Shown here: positions 18,523 to 26,569 of the stretch, one piece after another
Layout: the number at the start of each line of letters is the position of its first letter
Position numbering within the stretch: the first letter of the stretch is position 1
NCBI GenBank assembly: GCA_963766505.1
Contig: CAVYAL010000002.1
Location: 248,001-312,000, forward strand
Origin: DATIRA01 sp963766505
GTDB lineage: Bacteria; Pseudomonadota; Gammaproteobacteria; Steroidobacterales; Steroidobacteraceae
Length of the DNA: 64,000 bases
Direction: 5' to 3'
Made by a program: the position numbers and the translations under genes
The notes under the pieces: generated by a model
The model's database searches: none
Seen by the model: the letters and a program-made list of their open reading frames with translations, nothing else
What the model was told of the DNA's origin: nothing

Positions 18523-19089
18523 TCAGATCTTGCCGACCAGGTCGAGCGAGGGGGCCAGCGTCTTCTCGCCAGGGGTCCACTTCGCGGGGCAGACCTCGCC
18601 CGGGTGCGCGGCGATGTACTGTGCCGCCTGCACCTTGCGCAGCAGTTCCCTGGCGTCGCGGCCGATGCCGAGGTCGTTGATCTCGGCGACCTTGATCACG
18701 CCCTCCGGGTTGACGACGAAGGTGCCGCGCAGCGCGAGCCCCTCGTCCTCTATCAGCACGCCGAAGTTCCGGCTGATCGCGTGCGTCGGGTCTCCGATCA
18801 TCGGGTATCGGATCTTCCTGATCGTGTCGGAGGCGTCGTGCCAGGCCTTGTGCGTGAAGTGGGTGTCCGTGGACACGCCGTAGATCTCGACGCCGAGCTT
18901 CTGGAACTCGGAGTAGAGGTCGGCTACGTCACCGAGCTCCGTCGGGCAGACGAAGGTGAAGTCGGCCGGGTAGAAGAAGAAGACGGACCACTTTCCCTTC
19001 AGGTCCGCGTCCGTGACCTGCACGAATTCGCCGTCGTGGAAAGCGGTGGCCGTGAAGGGCTTGATCGTGCTGTTGATGATCGGGCTCAT
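18523..19089 (-). CDS. ahpC: Alkyl hydroperoxide reductase subunit C (2-Cys peroxiredoxin)
   Basis: Peroxidase for H2O2 and organic peroxides, 188 aa. The peroxidatic Cys48 sits in Phe-Val-Cys-Pro-Thr-Glu and the resolving Cys167 in Glu-Val-Cys-Pro-Ala-Lys-Trp. The C-terminal region is the full AhpC type. ATG 19089 is preceded by GGAG at 9 nt. The frame stays open upstream, but those residues do not belong to the family. It is the first gene of the ahpCF operon. No OxyR site could be assigned with confidence. Confidence 0.98.
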   Translation of the reverse strand: MSPIINSTIKPFTATAFHDGEFVQVTDADLKGKWSVFFFYPADFTFVCPTELGDVADLYSEFQKLGVEIYGVSTDTHFTHKAWHDASDTIRKIRYPMIGDPTHAISRNFGVLIEDEGLALRGTFVVNPEGVIKVAEINDLGIGRDARELLRKVQAAQYIAAHPGEVCPAKWTPGEKTLAPSLDLVGKI

Positions 19090-19195
19090 TTGCGTGACTC
19101 CGTTGTGAGACGTGAAACTTGAGTACGCAAACGATAGCGGCGGCCGATCGATAGGGCCAATGGATAGTTCTTCTAGCAGCGATAGATGCTGCCTC

Positions 19196-19774
19196 TCAGC
19201 ACTGCCCCGCGTCCAGCCGCTCGGACTGCAGCGCCATTCGCATTCGCACCAGGTCCCGATCCTCGGGATCCGGCAGCGTCTCGAAGCCCAGCGCGCGCGC
19301 GAGCCCCTGCATCCGGCGATTCTCGGCGAATGAGACGCCCTCGATGATCCGTACGCCGCGCTCCCGCGCGATCCGGACCAGCCGCCCAAGCAGTTCCTGG
19401 GCAAGGCCGGTACCTCGCCAGGCATCCCCGACCACGATGGCGAAGTCGCAGGAATGCCCGTCAGGGGCGACCGAATAGCGCGCGACACCGACCTGCCGGG
19501 GCCCGTGAGGCAGTTCCAGCACCGCGATCAGCGCCATTTCGCGCAGGTAGTCGATCTGCGTGAACTCCGTGAGCATCTCGTCCGTGAGCTCGTCCAGTTC
19601 ATAGAGAAACCGCTGGTAGCGCGATTCGCCCGAGAGGCCCTCCAGGAATTCGACTTCCAGTGGCGCGTCCTCTGCACGGATCGGCCTGATCATCACGACC
19701 ACGCCATTCGCGAGCACTACCGGCTGGCTGAGGCTTGCAGGGTAACCGCCGGCCGCTTGTGGACTGGATTCCAT
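19196..19774 (-). CDS. GNAT N-acetyltransferase, Pat/YfiQ-like domain
   Basis: A 192-aa single-domain acetyltransferase. The region Ile-Arg-Pro-Ile-Arg-Ala-Glu-Asp followed by Ser-Arg-Tyr-Gln-Arg-Phe resembles the GNAT domain at the end of protein-lysine acetyltransferases. The acetyl-CoA loop is Trp-Arg-Gly-Thr-Gly-Leu-Ala. The large nucleotidyl domain of Pat is absent. ATG 19774 gives the family start; the longer frame upstream is not needed. The substrate may be a protein lysine, but this is inferred only from the domain type. Confidence 0.82.
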   Translation of the reverse strand: MESSPQAAGGYPASLSQPVVLANGVVVMIRPIRAEDAPLEVEFLEGLSGESRYQRFLYELDELTDEMLTEFTQIDYLREMALIAVLELPHGPRQVGVARYSVAPDGHSCDFAIVVGDAWRGTGLAQELLGRLVRIARERGVRIIEGVSFAENRRMQGLARALGFETLPDPEDRDLVRMRMALQSERLDAGQC

Positions 19775-19833
19775 GAACTCTCGTCTCCGCGCAGATGCAT
19801 GCGACAACGCAAGTAGAGCAATTCTGACATGAG

Positions 19834-19859
19834 CAATGCTGCGACGCAGCATTGATTTT
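19834..19859. other. Compact hairpin upstream of the GNAT gene
   Basis: Two perfect 9-nt arms, CAATGCTGC (19834-19842) and GCAGCATTG (19846-19854), with a 3-nt loop and ATTTTC on the + strand side. Flanking genes are both on the minus strand, so it may be a leader structure or operator about 60 nt upstream of the GNAT start. It is a poor terminator for GH57. Confidence 0.45.
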
Positions 19860-20022
19860 CCGGTATTTGCCGTAGATGAGTCATTGCCCGGAGATCCATT
19901 CAATTGGGCGACTTTAGATGCGGATAAAGCCTTATCAGACCAATGCGCCGCTTTTGGCGACATATCGGCACGGCGATCGAGCTTCGGTCCGAGGCCTCGT
20001 GGCGCTCGGCTCCCCAGGCTCC

Positions 20023-21489
20023 TTAGTAGTCGTGCCTCACGATGTCCCGGGCCCGCCGGCAGATTTCGCGCCCGTAGTCGGTCCACTGGCCCTGGCCCCA
20101 GTACCGGTAGCAGCTCGTCTGGGAAGCGAGCAGGTGCAGCAGTGCGTTGCGGTACCGGCCTTCGCCGGTGGGCAGCTGCCGGCGCGTCACCCGCTCGTGA
20201 AAAAGGGCGCTCGCTTCCTCCATCGGGCCAAGCACGTTCTGATAGCCCTGAACCCAGCTCAGCTCACTGGTCCAGCTGCCGCCGTCCATGTGGAAGCGAT
20301 CGTCCTCGCGGCGCAGCACCTCGATGACCTGCTGCAGGCGCCCGACGCCATCACCCGGTTTCATGTTCGCCCAGATGCGGCCATGGAACAGCGGCTGGAT
20401 CTCCGGGAGGTCGTGCCCGCGGATGCCCTGGACGTGGAGATGCTCCAGGTATTCAGTCGCGTTCAGCAGCGGAACATCGCTGTGCGAAGCCTCCCGCACG
20501 ACCTCGAAATACTTGGACGGGAACTCGTTCATCATCACGCCGCCGTTCTCGCCATCGGCGATCTGTGTCACCAGCGGCGGCACGGGTCGCCCGGCGAGCT
20601 CGGCCCGCTCCAGGCTCCTGGCCTCGTACCAGGGCTGCATCTGCCCGACCAGCTTGCTGTCGGAGCCCTGCGTCTTGACGATCGCGATGATGCTGGCCGT
20701 CTCGCCAGCCGCGTTGCGGCAGACGAGCCGGTGGGGCAGGTGGGGTCGGCGGGGCGACGCGCCGGTGGCCGGCTCCTCCACCGTATGTTCCTGGACGAGC
20801 AGCCAGCGGTAGCCGCAGTCCCGCAACGTCCGGACGAACTCGTAAGCGACCTCGGGATGGTTCGGCAGCGCCATCTCGGACGGAGAAAAACCTCGCACCC
20901 GGGCCAGCGCCTCGAGCCCGAACATCGCTGCGAAATGATGCTGCCAGGCCCTTACATGCAGCCGGAAGTCCTGTACCGGAGTCGAAGGTGCGACCGCGTG
21001 GCCCCAGGGCGCGCCCAGCCACTCGACGGCGCGGCGATACTGCGGTTCGCAGGTCACCCGTCGCAGGCTCTCGATCACGTCGTCCGCGCCCATCAGGCGC
21101 AGCCCGTGCAGCAGCGTTCCCGAGTACTCGAGCATGACCCGCGGCTGCAGGCCCTCCGCCAGCAGTTCCGGGATGAATTCGCCCATCCTCGCGTAGCAGC
21201 GGCGGAAAGCGGCGGCGTTGTGGTTGTCGCCGACATCCGGGTGCTCGGACATGTACTGGAGGTTGCCGATCAATGCGGCCGAGCGGAGGTCCGTGCCGCC
21301 GGCCGGCACGAGTGGCTGGTGCATGTGCAGCGCGATCGCACAGGCGCTTCGAATCCCCTCGAAGGGAATGCGGCTCTCCGCCAGGAACACCGGCTGCTCC
21401 TGCGCCTCGGCGATGGCCCGCTCGATCAGCTCCTGCGAACCGCTCAGGTTCGGCAGTCCGTCGATGTACTCCGGGATCGAAGGCTTCAC
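20023..21489 (-). CDS. Glycoside hydrolase family 57 protein
   Basis: A 488-aa cytoplasmic enzyme with the GH57 opening motif His-Met-His-Gln-Pro-Leu after about 40 residues. GH57 enzymes hydrolyse or rearrange alpha-glucans. The exact activity (amylase, branching or debranching) cannot be decided from the sequence. I chose GTG 21489 because it overlaps the glgA stop by 4 nt, a coupled start; the frame further upstream runs into glgA. Pairing with glgA indicates a role in glycogen metabolism. Confidence 0.88.
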   Translation of the reverse strand: MKPSIPEYIDGLPNLSGSQELIERAIAEAQEQPVFLAESRIPFEGIRSACAIALHMHQPLVPAGGTDLRSAALIGNLQYMSEHPDVGDNHNAAAFRRCYARMGEFIPELLAEGLQPRVMLEYSGTLLHGLRLMGADDVIESLRRVTCEPQYRRAVEWLGAPWGHAVAPSTPVQDFRLHVRAWQHHFAAMFGLEALARVRGFSPSEMALPNHPEVAYEFVRTLRDCGYRWLLVQEHTVEEPATGASPRRPHLPHRLVCRNAAGETASIIAIVKTQGSDSKLVGQMQPWYEARSLERAELAGRPVPPLVTQIADGENGGVMMNEFPSKYFEVVREASHSDVPLLNATEYLEHLHVQGIRGHDLPEIQPLFHGRIWANMKPGDGVGRLQQVIEVLRREDDRFHMDGGSWTSELSWVQGYQNVLGPMEEASALFHERVTRRQLPTGEGRYRNALLHLLASQTSCYRYWGQGQWTDYGREICRRARDIVRHDY

Positions 21490-22967
21490 GAGTCCTGCTG
21501 GTGCCGGATGAACTCGTACACGCCGAGATAATGCTGCGCCGGGTGATTCCAGGAGTAGTCCCAGCTCATACCCTGTGTCACGAGATCCCGGAACAGCGCG
21601 GGCTCGCCATGCCACAGTCCGAGCGCGCGATCCAGCGCGGACTCGAGACCCCGGTTGTCGGCATGCTCGAAAACGAAACCATTGCGCTCATGGCGCGGCC
21701 GCTCGGAAAAGTCCCAGTCGAACACCGTGTCCTTGAGGCCGCCGACGGCCCGCACGACCGGCACCGTGCCATAGCGCAACGCGATCATCTGCGACAGTCC
21801 GCAAGGCTCGTAGAGGCTCGGCATCACCAGCAGGTCCGCTCCGGCGTAGATCAGGTGGGCCAGGTCCTCGTCGTAGCCGATCTCGAGGTGACAGTCCGGG
21901 TCGTCGTTGAGCCTGCAGCGCAGCTGCCAGAAGTCCTCGTTGATCCCGTGCTCGGAGCCCGATCCCAGCAGCACGAACTGCGCTTCATGCTGCAACGAAT
22001 GGAAGATCGCGTGGCGTATCAGGTGCAGGCCTTTCTGCGCATCGAGGCGCCCGACATAGGCGACGATCGGGCGGGCCGCGTCGCGCAACAGCAGCCGCTC
22101 GCGCAGGGCGCGGGTGTTGCCGGCCTTCTTCCCGACGCTCGATCGGCTGAAATGGCTGGGGATGTGCGGATCGAGTTCGGGATTCCACATCTCGTAGTCG
22201 AGGCCGTTCAGGATGCCGCCGAACTTGTCCTGGTGCAGGTGCAGCGTGTGCCCGAGGCCGAACCCTACGTCGCTGTGCCTCACCTCCCAGGCATGGTGCG
22301 GGGAGACGGTGGTCACGAAGTTCGAGTACAGGATCGCGCCGCGGGTGATGTTGATCGCGTGATGATCGAGGTCGTCCCCCATCCGGTCGGGTGCACCGAA
22401 ATACTCGGGCCGGCCCAGCCCGGTTACCTGCAGGATGACAGGCCCCGTGATGCCCTGGTGCCGGAAGTTGTGAATCGTGTGGCACGCGCGCAGGTCGGCG
22501 AGCCCCGCGCCGGCGTAGAGCTCGTAGAGCAGGACCGGGACGAGGCCGGTATGCCAGTCGTGCGTGTGCAGCACGTCCGGACGCTTGCCGGCCTGCAGCA
22601 GGTACTCGAGTGCCGCCTTGCTGAAGAACGCGAAGCGCTCCGCGTCGTCGGCGAAACCGTAATACGTTCCACGGTTGAAAAACTGCTGCTGGCAATGCGG
22701 CTCGATGAAGAAACACCTGCGACCGTGGACGAAGCCGAACCACACCGTGCAGCGGATCGCGCCACCGTCCCAGGGCACCCACAGGTCGCGGTAGCTGATC
22801 TCCAGGCCACGGACCTGGTCCGCCCGCATGCAGTCGTACTTCGGCAGGATGATCTCGACCGCGTGCCCCCGCAGCTCGAGTTCGCGGCTCAGGCCGTAGA
22901 CGACGTCGGCGAGGCCGCCGACCTTGGCGGCCGGCGCACATTCGGATGCGATCATTACGATGTACAT
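21486..22967 (-). CDS. glgA: Glycogen synthase
   Basis: ADP-glucose-dependent starch/glycogen synthase (EC 2.4.1.21), 493 aa, GT5 type. It begins with Met-Tyr-Ile-Val-Met-Ile-Ala-Ser-Glu and the Lys15-Val-Gly-Gly-Leu motif that binds ADP-glucose. The C-terminal Rossmann domain has Tyr-Glu-Pro-Cys-Gly-Leu-Ser-Gln. ATG 22967 follows AAAGGT. No glgB, glgC or glgP is next to it; the only partner is the overlapping GH57 gene. Confidence 0.96.
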   Translation of the reverse strand: MYIVMIASECAPAAKVGGLADVVYGLSRELELRGHAVEIILPKYDCMRADQVRGLEISYRDLWVPWDGGAIRCTVWFGFVHGRRCFFIEPHCQQQFFNRGTYYGFADDAERFAFFSKAALEYLLQAGKRPDVLHTHDWHTGLVPVLLYELYAGAGLADLRACHTIHNFRHQGITGPVILQVTGLGRPEYFGAPDRMGDDLDHHAINITRGAILYSNFVTTVSPHHAWEVRHSDVGFGLGHTLHLHQDKFGGILNGLDYEMWNPELDPHIPSHFSRSSVGKKAGNTRALRERLLLRDAARPIVAYVGRLDAQKGLHLIRHAIFHSLQHEAQFVLLGSGSEHGINEDFWQLRCRLNDDPDCHLEIGYDEDLAHLIYAGADLLVMPSLYEPCGLSQMIALRYGTVPVVRAVGGLKDTVFDWDFSERPRHERNGFVFEHADNRGLESALDRALGLWHGEPALFRDLVTQGMSWDYSWNHPAQHYLGVYEFIRHQQDS

Positions 22968-23194
22968 GTGACCTTTGCCGTCCTGATGAGCTGCGCAGGG
23001 CCCGCTCCGGACTCTGACTGGCGGGATGTCGATCCCATTGTGCCTCGTTTGACTCGACCGGTCTGCGCCGCACGCGGGGGAATGCGCATGGCGTTGCGAG
23101 GACGAGCTTGGCGGTTTAACTTTAGAGTCCGGCTCGTGCGGCAGGGAAGGCCCCGGCAATTCGAAGCCGTTGTACGTCAGGGAGGAGAACGAAG

Positions 23195-25246
23195 TTGAGT
23201 CGAACAGCATCCTCATTGCCGGGCCGGTTGCTCTTGCTCCTGACGGGGCTGTCGTCCGGAGCCCTGTTCGCGGCAGACCCACAGGCGCCGCCGCCAGCTT
23301 CGGCGTTCGCGCAGTCGTCGGAGTTCCGGTTCGTGACGCTGTCGCCGGACGGCAGCACGTTGGCGGTCGATCGCGACACGCCGTCCGGCGCCAAGGTCAT
23401 GATGTTCCGTGTCGGCAGCAGTGACCCGCTGCGAGTGATGGGCATGGCAGCATCGGATACGTTGCGGGGCCTGGGCTGGGCGGATGAGAAGACCCTGCTG
23501 GTCGAGCTGAGCACCACGCTGCGCGAAGCACGGCTGCCTGAGGTTCGCGGGACCTGGGAATTCTGGCGCACGCTGGCGGCGGGACTCGACGACCGTCCGC
23601 CCCGGATGCTGCTGATGGACGATCCTGATCGCCAGTGGGTTTCCGGCGCCGAGATGGTGGCCGTCCGCCCCAACGTGCCCGGTACCGTGTTCATGGCGAC
23701 CTGGGACTTCACCGCCACGCGATTTCGGCAGTCCGTCGGGACTCGGCTCGCGGATGAGCGCGGGGATTCGGGCTGGATCAACACGCTCTTCGCGGTCGAT
23801 ACGGACAACGGAAAGGGCCGGGTCATCGAGCAGGGCACCGCATACACCGCGAGCTGGCTGGTTGACGAGCAGGGAGCGCCCCTGGCTCGTTCCGAGTGGA
23901 ACGCGCAGAGCCGGGAGTTCTCGGTGCTGCTGAAGAAGGACCGAGGCTGGCAGACCGTTTACCGGCAGGCGGGCCAGGATGAACTCAGGCTGGCCGGGGT
24001 CACGGCGGATCGGAAGTCGCTGGTGCTGATCGGCGAGAACGGCACGGATCGTTCAAGGGCATGGGCCATGCCGATCGACAATCCCGATGCGCCGGGCGAA
24101 CTGTTCGAGGAGCCGAACGGCGAGGTCGAGGGCGCACTGCGTGATCCGGCGACCGGAGTCGTGCTGGGATTCCAGACGGGCGGCCTGCGCCCCGGCGTGC
24201 ACTGGATCGATCCGGTGCGAGCGCGAGAGCAGCGTGCGCTGGAAAAGGCCTATCCGGGAAAGCGTGTGGACGTGATCGACCGATCGGCCGACGGGAGTCG
24301 CGCGCTGGTACGGGTCGAGGCTGCCAGTTTTCCACCGGTGTACTACCTGGTCGACTTTGCCGCGAAGAAGGCGGACCTGGTCGGCGGGAATTATCCAGCG
24401 CTCGAAGGCGTTGCGCTCGGCGAAGTCCGCGCGCTCAGTTTCCCGGCCCGGGACGGCGCGCAGATCCCAGCCTATCTGACGCTGCCGGCAGCGCGGACGG
24501 AGGGCAGGCGGGCGGGCGTGATCCTGCCGCATGGCGGACCGGCGTCACGGGATTCCGGCGGATTCGACTGGTGGGCGCAGTTCCTGGCGACGCGGGGCTA
24601 CGTCGTGCTCCAGCCGCAGTTTCGCGGTTCAACGGGATTCGGAAGGGACTTCCGGCTGGCCGGTTACCGGGAGTGGGGCGGTCGCATGCAGGACGACCTG
24701 AGCGACGGGGTCCGTTACCTGGTTGAGTCCGGTCTGGTCGATCCGGGGAGAATCTGCATCGTCGGCGGCAGCTACGGTGGCTATGCGGCTCTCGCCGGCG
24801 CGACGCTGACGCCGGACCTGTACGCGTGCGCCGTCAGCGTGAACGGCGTGTCGGACCTGCCGCAGATGCTCGGCGACGTGTCCCGTCGCCAGGGCGAGCA
24901 GTCCGACTCGATCGCCTACTGGCGAGAGCACATCGGCAGCGCGAGCGATCCGGGCGTTGCGGCTCGTTCGCCAGCACGCCATGCGGCTGCGGCGAAAGCG
25001 CCGATCCTGCTGCTGCACGGGACTGACGACACGGTGGTCCCGTCCAGCCAGTCTGAAACGATGGCAAGGGCACTCAAGGAAGCGGGCAAGGCCCACCGCT
25101 ACGTGAAGCTGGCAGGCGAGGATCACTGGCTCTCGAGCGGCACCACACGAACACAGGTGCTGGAACTGATCGAAGCATTCCTCGCAGAGCACTGCTGCAA
25201 GGTCGAGGCCGCCTCCGTACCGGGAAATGCCGCAGCGGCAGAGTGA
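23195..25246 (+). CDS. Exported S9 family prolyl-oligopeptidase-type serine peptidase
   Basis: A 683-aa protein with a Sec signal peptide (Leu-rich core, Ala-rich cleavage near residue 27), a beta-propeller-like region (about 40-420) and a C-terminal alpha/beta-hydrolase domain. The catalytic triad is Ser526 in Gly-Gly-Ser-Tyr-Gly-Gly-Tyr, Asp near 611 in Gly-Thr-Asp-Asp, and His644 in Glu-Asp-His-Trp. The TTG start has a strong GGAGGAG 7 nt upstream. It probably degrades peptides in the periplasm. It is monocistronic, with a terminator at 25318. Confidence 0.93.
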   Translation: MSRTASSLPGRLLLLLTGLSSGALFAADPQAPPPASAFAQSSEFRFVTLSPDGSTLAVDRDTPSGAKVMMFRVGSSDPLRVMGMAASDTLRGLGWADEKTLLVELSTTLREARLPEVRGTWEFWRTLAAGLDDRPPRMLLMDDPDRQWVSGAEMVAVRPNVPGTVFMATWDFTATRFRQSVGTRLADERGDSGWINTLFAVDTDNGKGRVIEQGTAYTASWLVDEQGAPLARSEWNAQSREFSVLLKKDRGWQTVYRQAGQDELRLAGVTADRKSLVLIGENGTDRSRAWAMPIDNPDAPGELFEEPNGEVEGALRDPATGVVLGFQTGGLRPGVHWIDPVRAREQRALEKAYPGKRVDVIDRSADGSRALVRVEAASFPPVYYLVDFAAKKADLVGGNYPALEGVALGEVRALSFPARDGAQIPAYLTLPAARTEGRRAGVILPHGGPASRDSGGFDWWAQFLATRGYVVLQPQFRGSTGFGRDFRLAGYREWGGRMQDDLSDGVRYLVESGLVDPGRICIVGGSYGGYAALAGATLTPDLYACAVSVNGVSDLPQMLGDVSRRQGEQSDSIAYWREHIGSASDPGVAARSPARHAAAAKAPILLLHGTDDTVVPSSQSETMARALKEAGKAHRYVKLAGEDHWLSSGTTRTQVLELIEAFLAEHCCKVEAASVPGNAAAAE

Positions 25247-25317
25247 GTTATCCGTATTTCCTCGACGGTCGGATCCGCGCCAAAGTAGCGGCGCTTGAAC
25301 GCATTTCCCCCCTGATT

Positions 25318-25346
25318 GGCCCCGCTAGCCGGGGCCTTCCTTTTTC
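25318..25346 (+). terminator. Rho-independent terminator
   Basis: Stem GGCCCCG (25318-25324) and CGGGGCC (25330-25336) with a 5-nt loop, followed by a T-rich tract (25337-25346). It sits 72 nt after the S9 peptidase stop. Confidence 0.88.
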
Positions 25347-25521
25347 GGCCGTGTGAACGTCCACGCTCCGGAACCTGGCGCGCAGGACGATCTGAAACCC
25401 GCGCCGCCACCCGGTTATCAGTTCAGAACTTGAGGCTGGTGATCCCAGCCCCTTCCGGTGTATGTTCCGCCGGCCGCGCGAATGAGGCTGGGCGCCTCTC
25501 GCGACGCAGGGGGAAATGTCG

Positions 25522-26487
25522 ATGAATCGCAAGACGTCTGTCGTGCTGTTTGCAGTGCTTGCTGGTTGGGCGGCTTCGGCCACGGCGCAGGATCCGGGCA
25601 ACGGGCGGCCCTTCTGGGTGGGCGACAAGCAGTGGCCCAGCCAGCGGGTGTTCGTCGAAAGCGGCGCGCGATGCGCGACCAGGCCGCTGTCGGATCTCGA
25701 GCGTGCGACGGTGGAGGAGAAGATCGGGCCGCTGATCGCCGCCCGGGCACAGCAGCTCGGCCGTCAGAATCCGGACAAGGGCAAGCCCGGTGGCGGTGGT
25801 GGCGGCGGCGGTGGTGGCGGCGGCGTCACAGGTGGAGTCGTCAACGTCTATTTCCACGTCATCCACTCCGGCAACACCGGAAAGCTGAGCTCAGGCGACA
25901 TCAACGCGCAGATGAGCATCCTCAATGCGGCCTTTGCCAGCACCGGATGGAGCTTCAATCTCGTCGCAACCGACTACACGGACAGCAGCGCCTGGTTCGC
26001 GATGACCCCGGGATCCTCGGCGGAGGCGAGCGCAAAGGCAGCGCTCCGTCAGGGCAGCGCGGACGATCTCAATATCTACACGGCAAACCCGAGCGGCGGG
26101 TATCTCGGCTGGGCGACTTTCCCATCGTCTTATGCGTCCAGGCCGAGCGAGGACGGCGTCGTGCTTCTGTACAGCTCGCTGCCGGGCGGCAGCGCAGCAC
26201 CCTACAACGAGGGCGACACCGGCACGCACGAGGTCGGACACTGGATGGGGCTCTACCACACCTTCCAGGGTGGCTGTTCCAAGACCGGCGACAGCGTCGC
26301 GGACACCGCGGCCGAGCGCTCGGCGGCCTACGGCTGCCCGACCGGGCGGGACACCTGCTCGGCTGCGGGGCCGGACCCGATCGAGAACTTCATGGACTAC
26401 ACGGACGACTACTGCATGGTCCGGTTCAGCAAGGGACAGGACGAGCGCATGGACGCGATGTTCTCCGCGTACCGTTACAACAAGTAG
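25522..26487 (+). CDS. Secreted pappalysin-like zinc metalloprotease (M43)
   Basis: A 321-aa exported protease. The signal peptide ends near Ala-Thr-Ala-Gln (about 23). A propeptide-like region and an 11-Gly tract (about residues 91-101) precede the catalytic domain. The zinc motif is His236-Glu-Val-Gly-His240-Trp-Met-Gly-Leu-Tyr-His246, with the Met-turn Asn-Phe-Met-Asp-Tyr near 292. Four or more Cys in the C-terminal part could form disulfides. ATG 25522 has GGGGGA about 7 nt upstream; ATG 25516 would be too close to it. The gene stands alone after a terminator. Substrate unknown. Confidence 0.9.
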   Translation: MNRKTSVVLFAVLAGWAASATAQDPGNGRPFWVGDKQWPSQRVFVESGARCATRPLSDLERATVEEKIGPLIAARAQQLGRQNPDKGKPGGGGGGGGGGGGVTGGVVNVYFHVIHSGNTGKLSSGDINAQMSILNAAFASTGWSFNLVATDYTDSSAWFAMTPGSSAEASAKAALRQGSADDLNIYTANPSGGYLGWATFPSSYASRPSEDGVVLLYSSLPGGSAAPYNEGDTGTHEVGHWMGLYHTFQGGCSKTGDSVADTAAERSAAYGCPTGRDTCSAAGPDPIENFMDYTDDYCMVRFSKGQDERMDAMFSAYRYNK

Positions 26488-26569
26488 CCGCGCTGCCGGC
26501 GGGGGACTACTGCCTGAGGTCCGCAGACAGACCGCGGTATGCTAGGCGGAGTCCCCTCGGAGCGCGCAG

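Noticed and set aside
19090..19488. N-terminal extension of ahpC
   Set aside because: The frame is open upstream, but AhpC starts at 19089 with a good GGAG; the extension overlaps the GNAT gene.
25789..25830. Poly-Gly tract as an assembly artefact or phase-variable repeat
   Set aside because: Codons are mixed GGT/GGC, so it is not a simple tandem repeat; it reads in frame as a linker before the protease domain.
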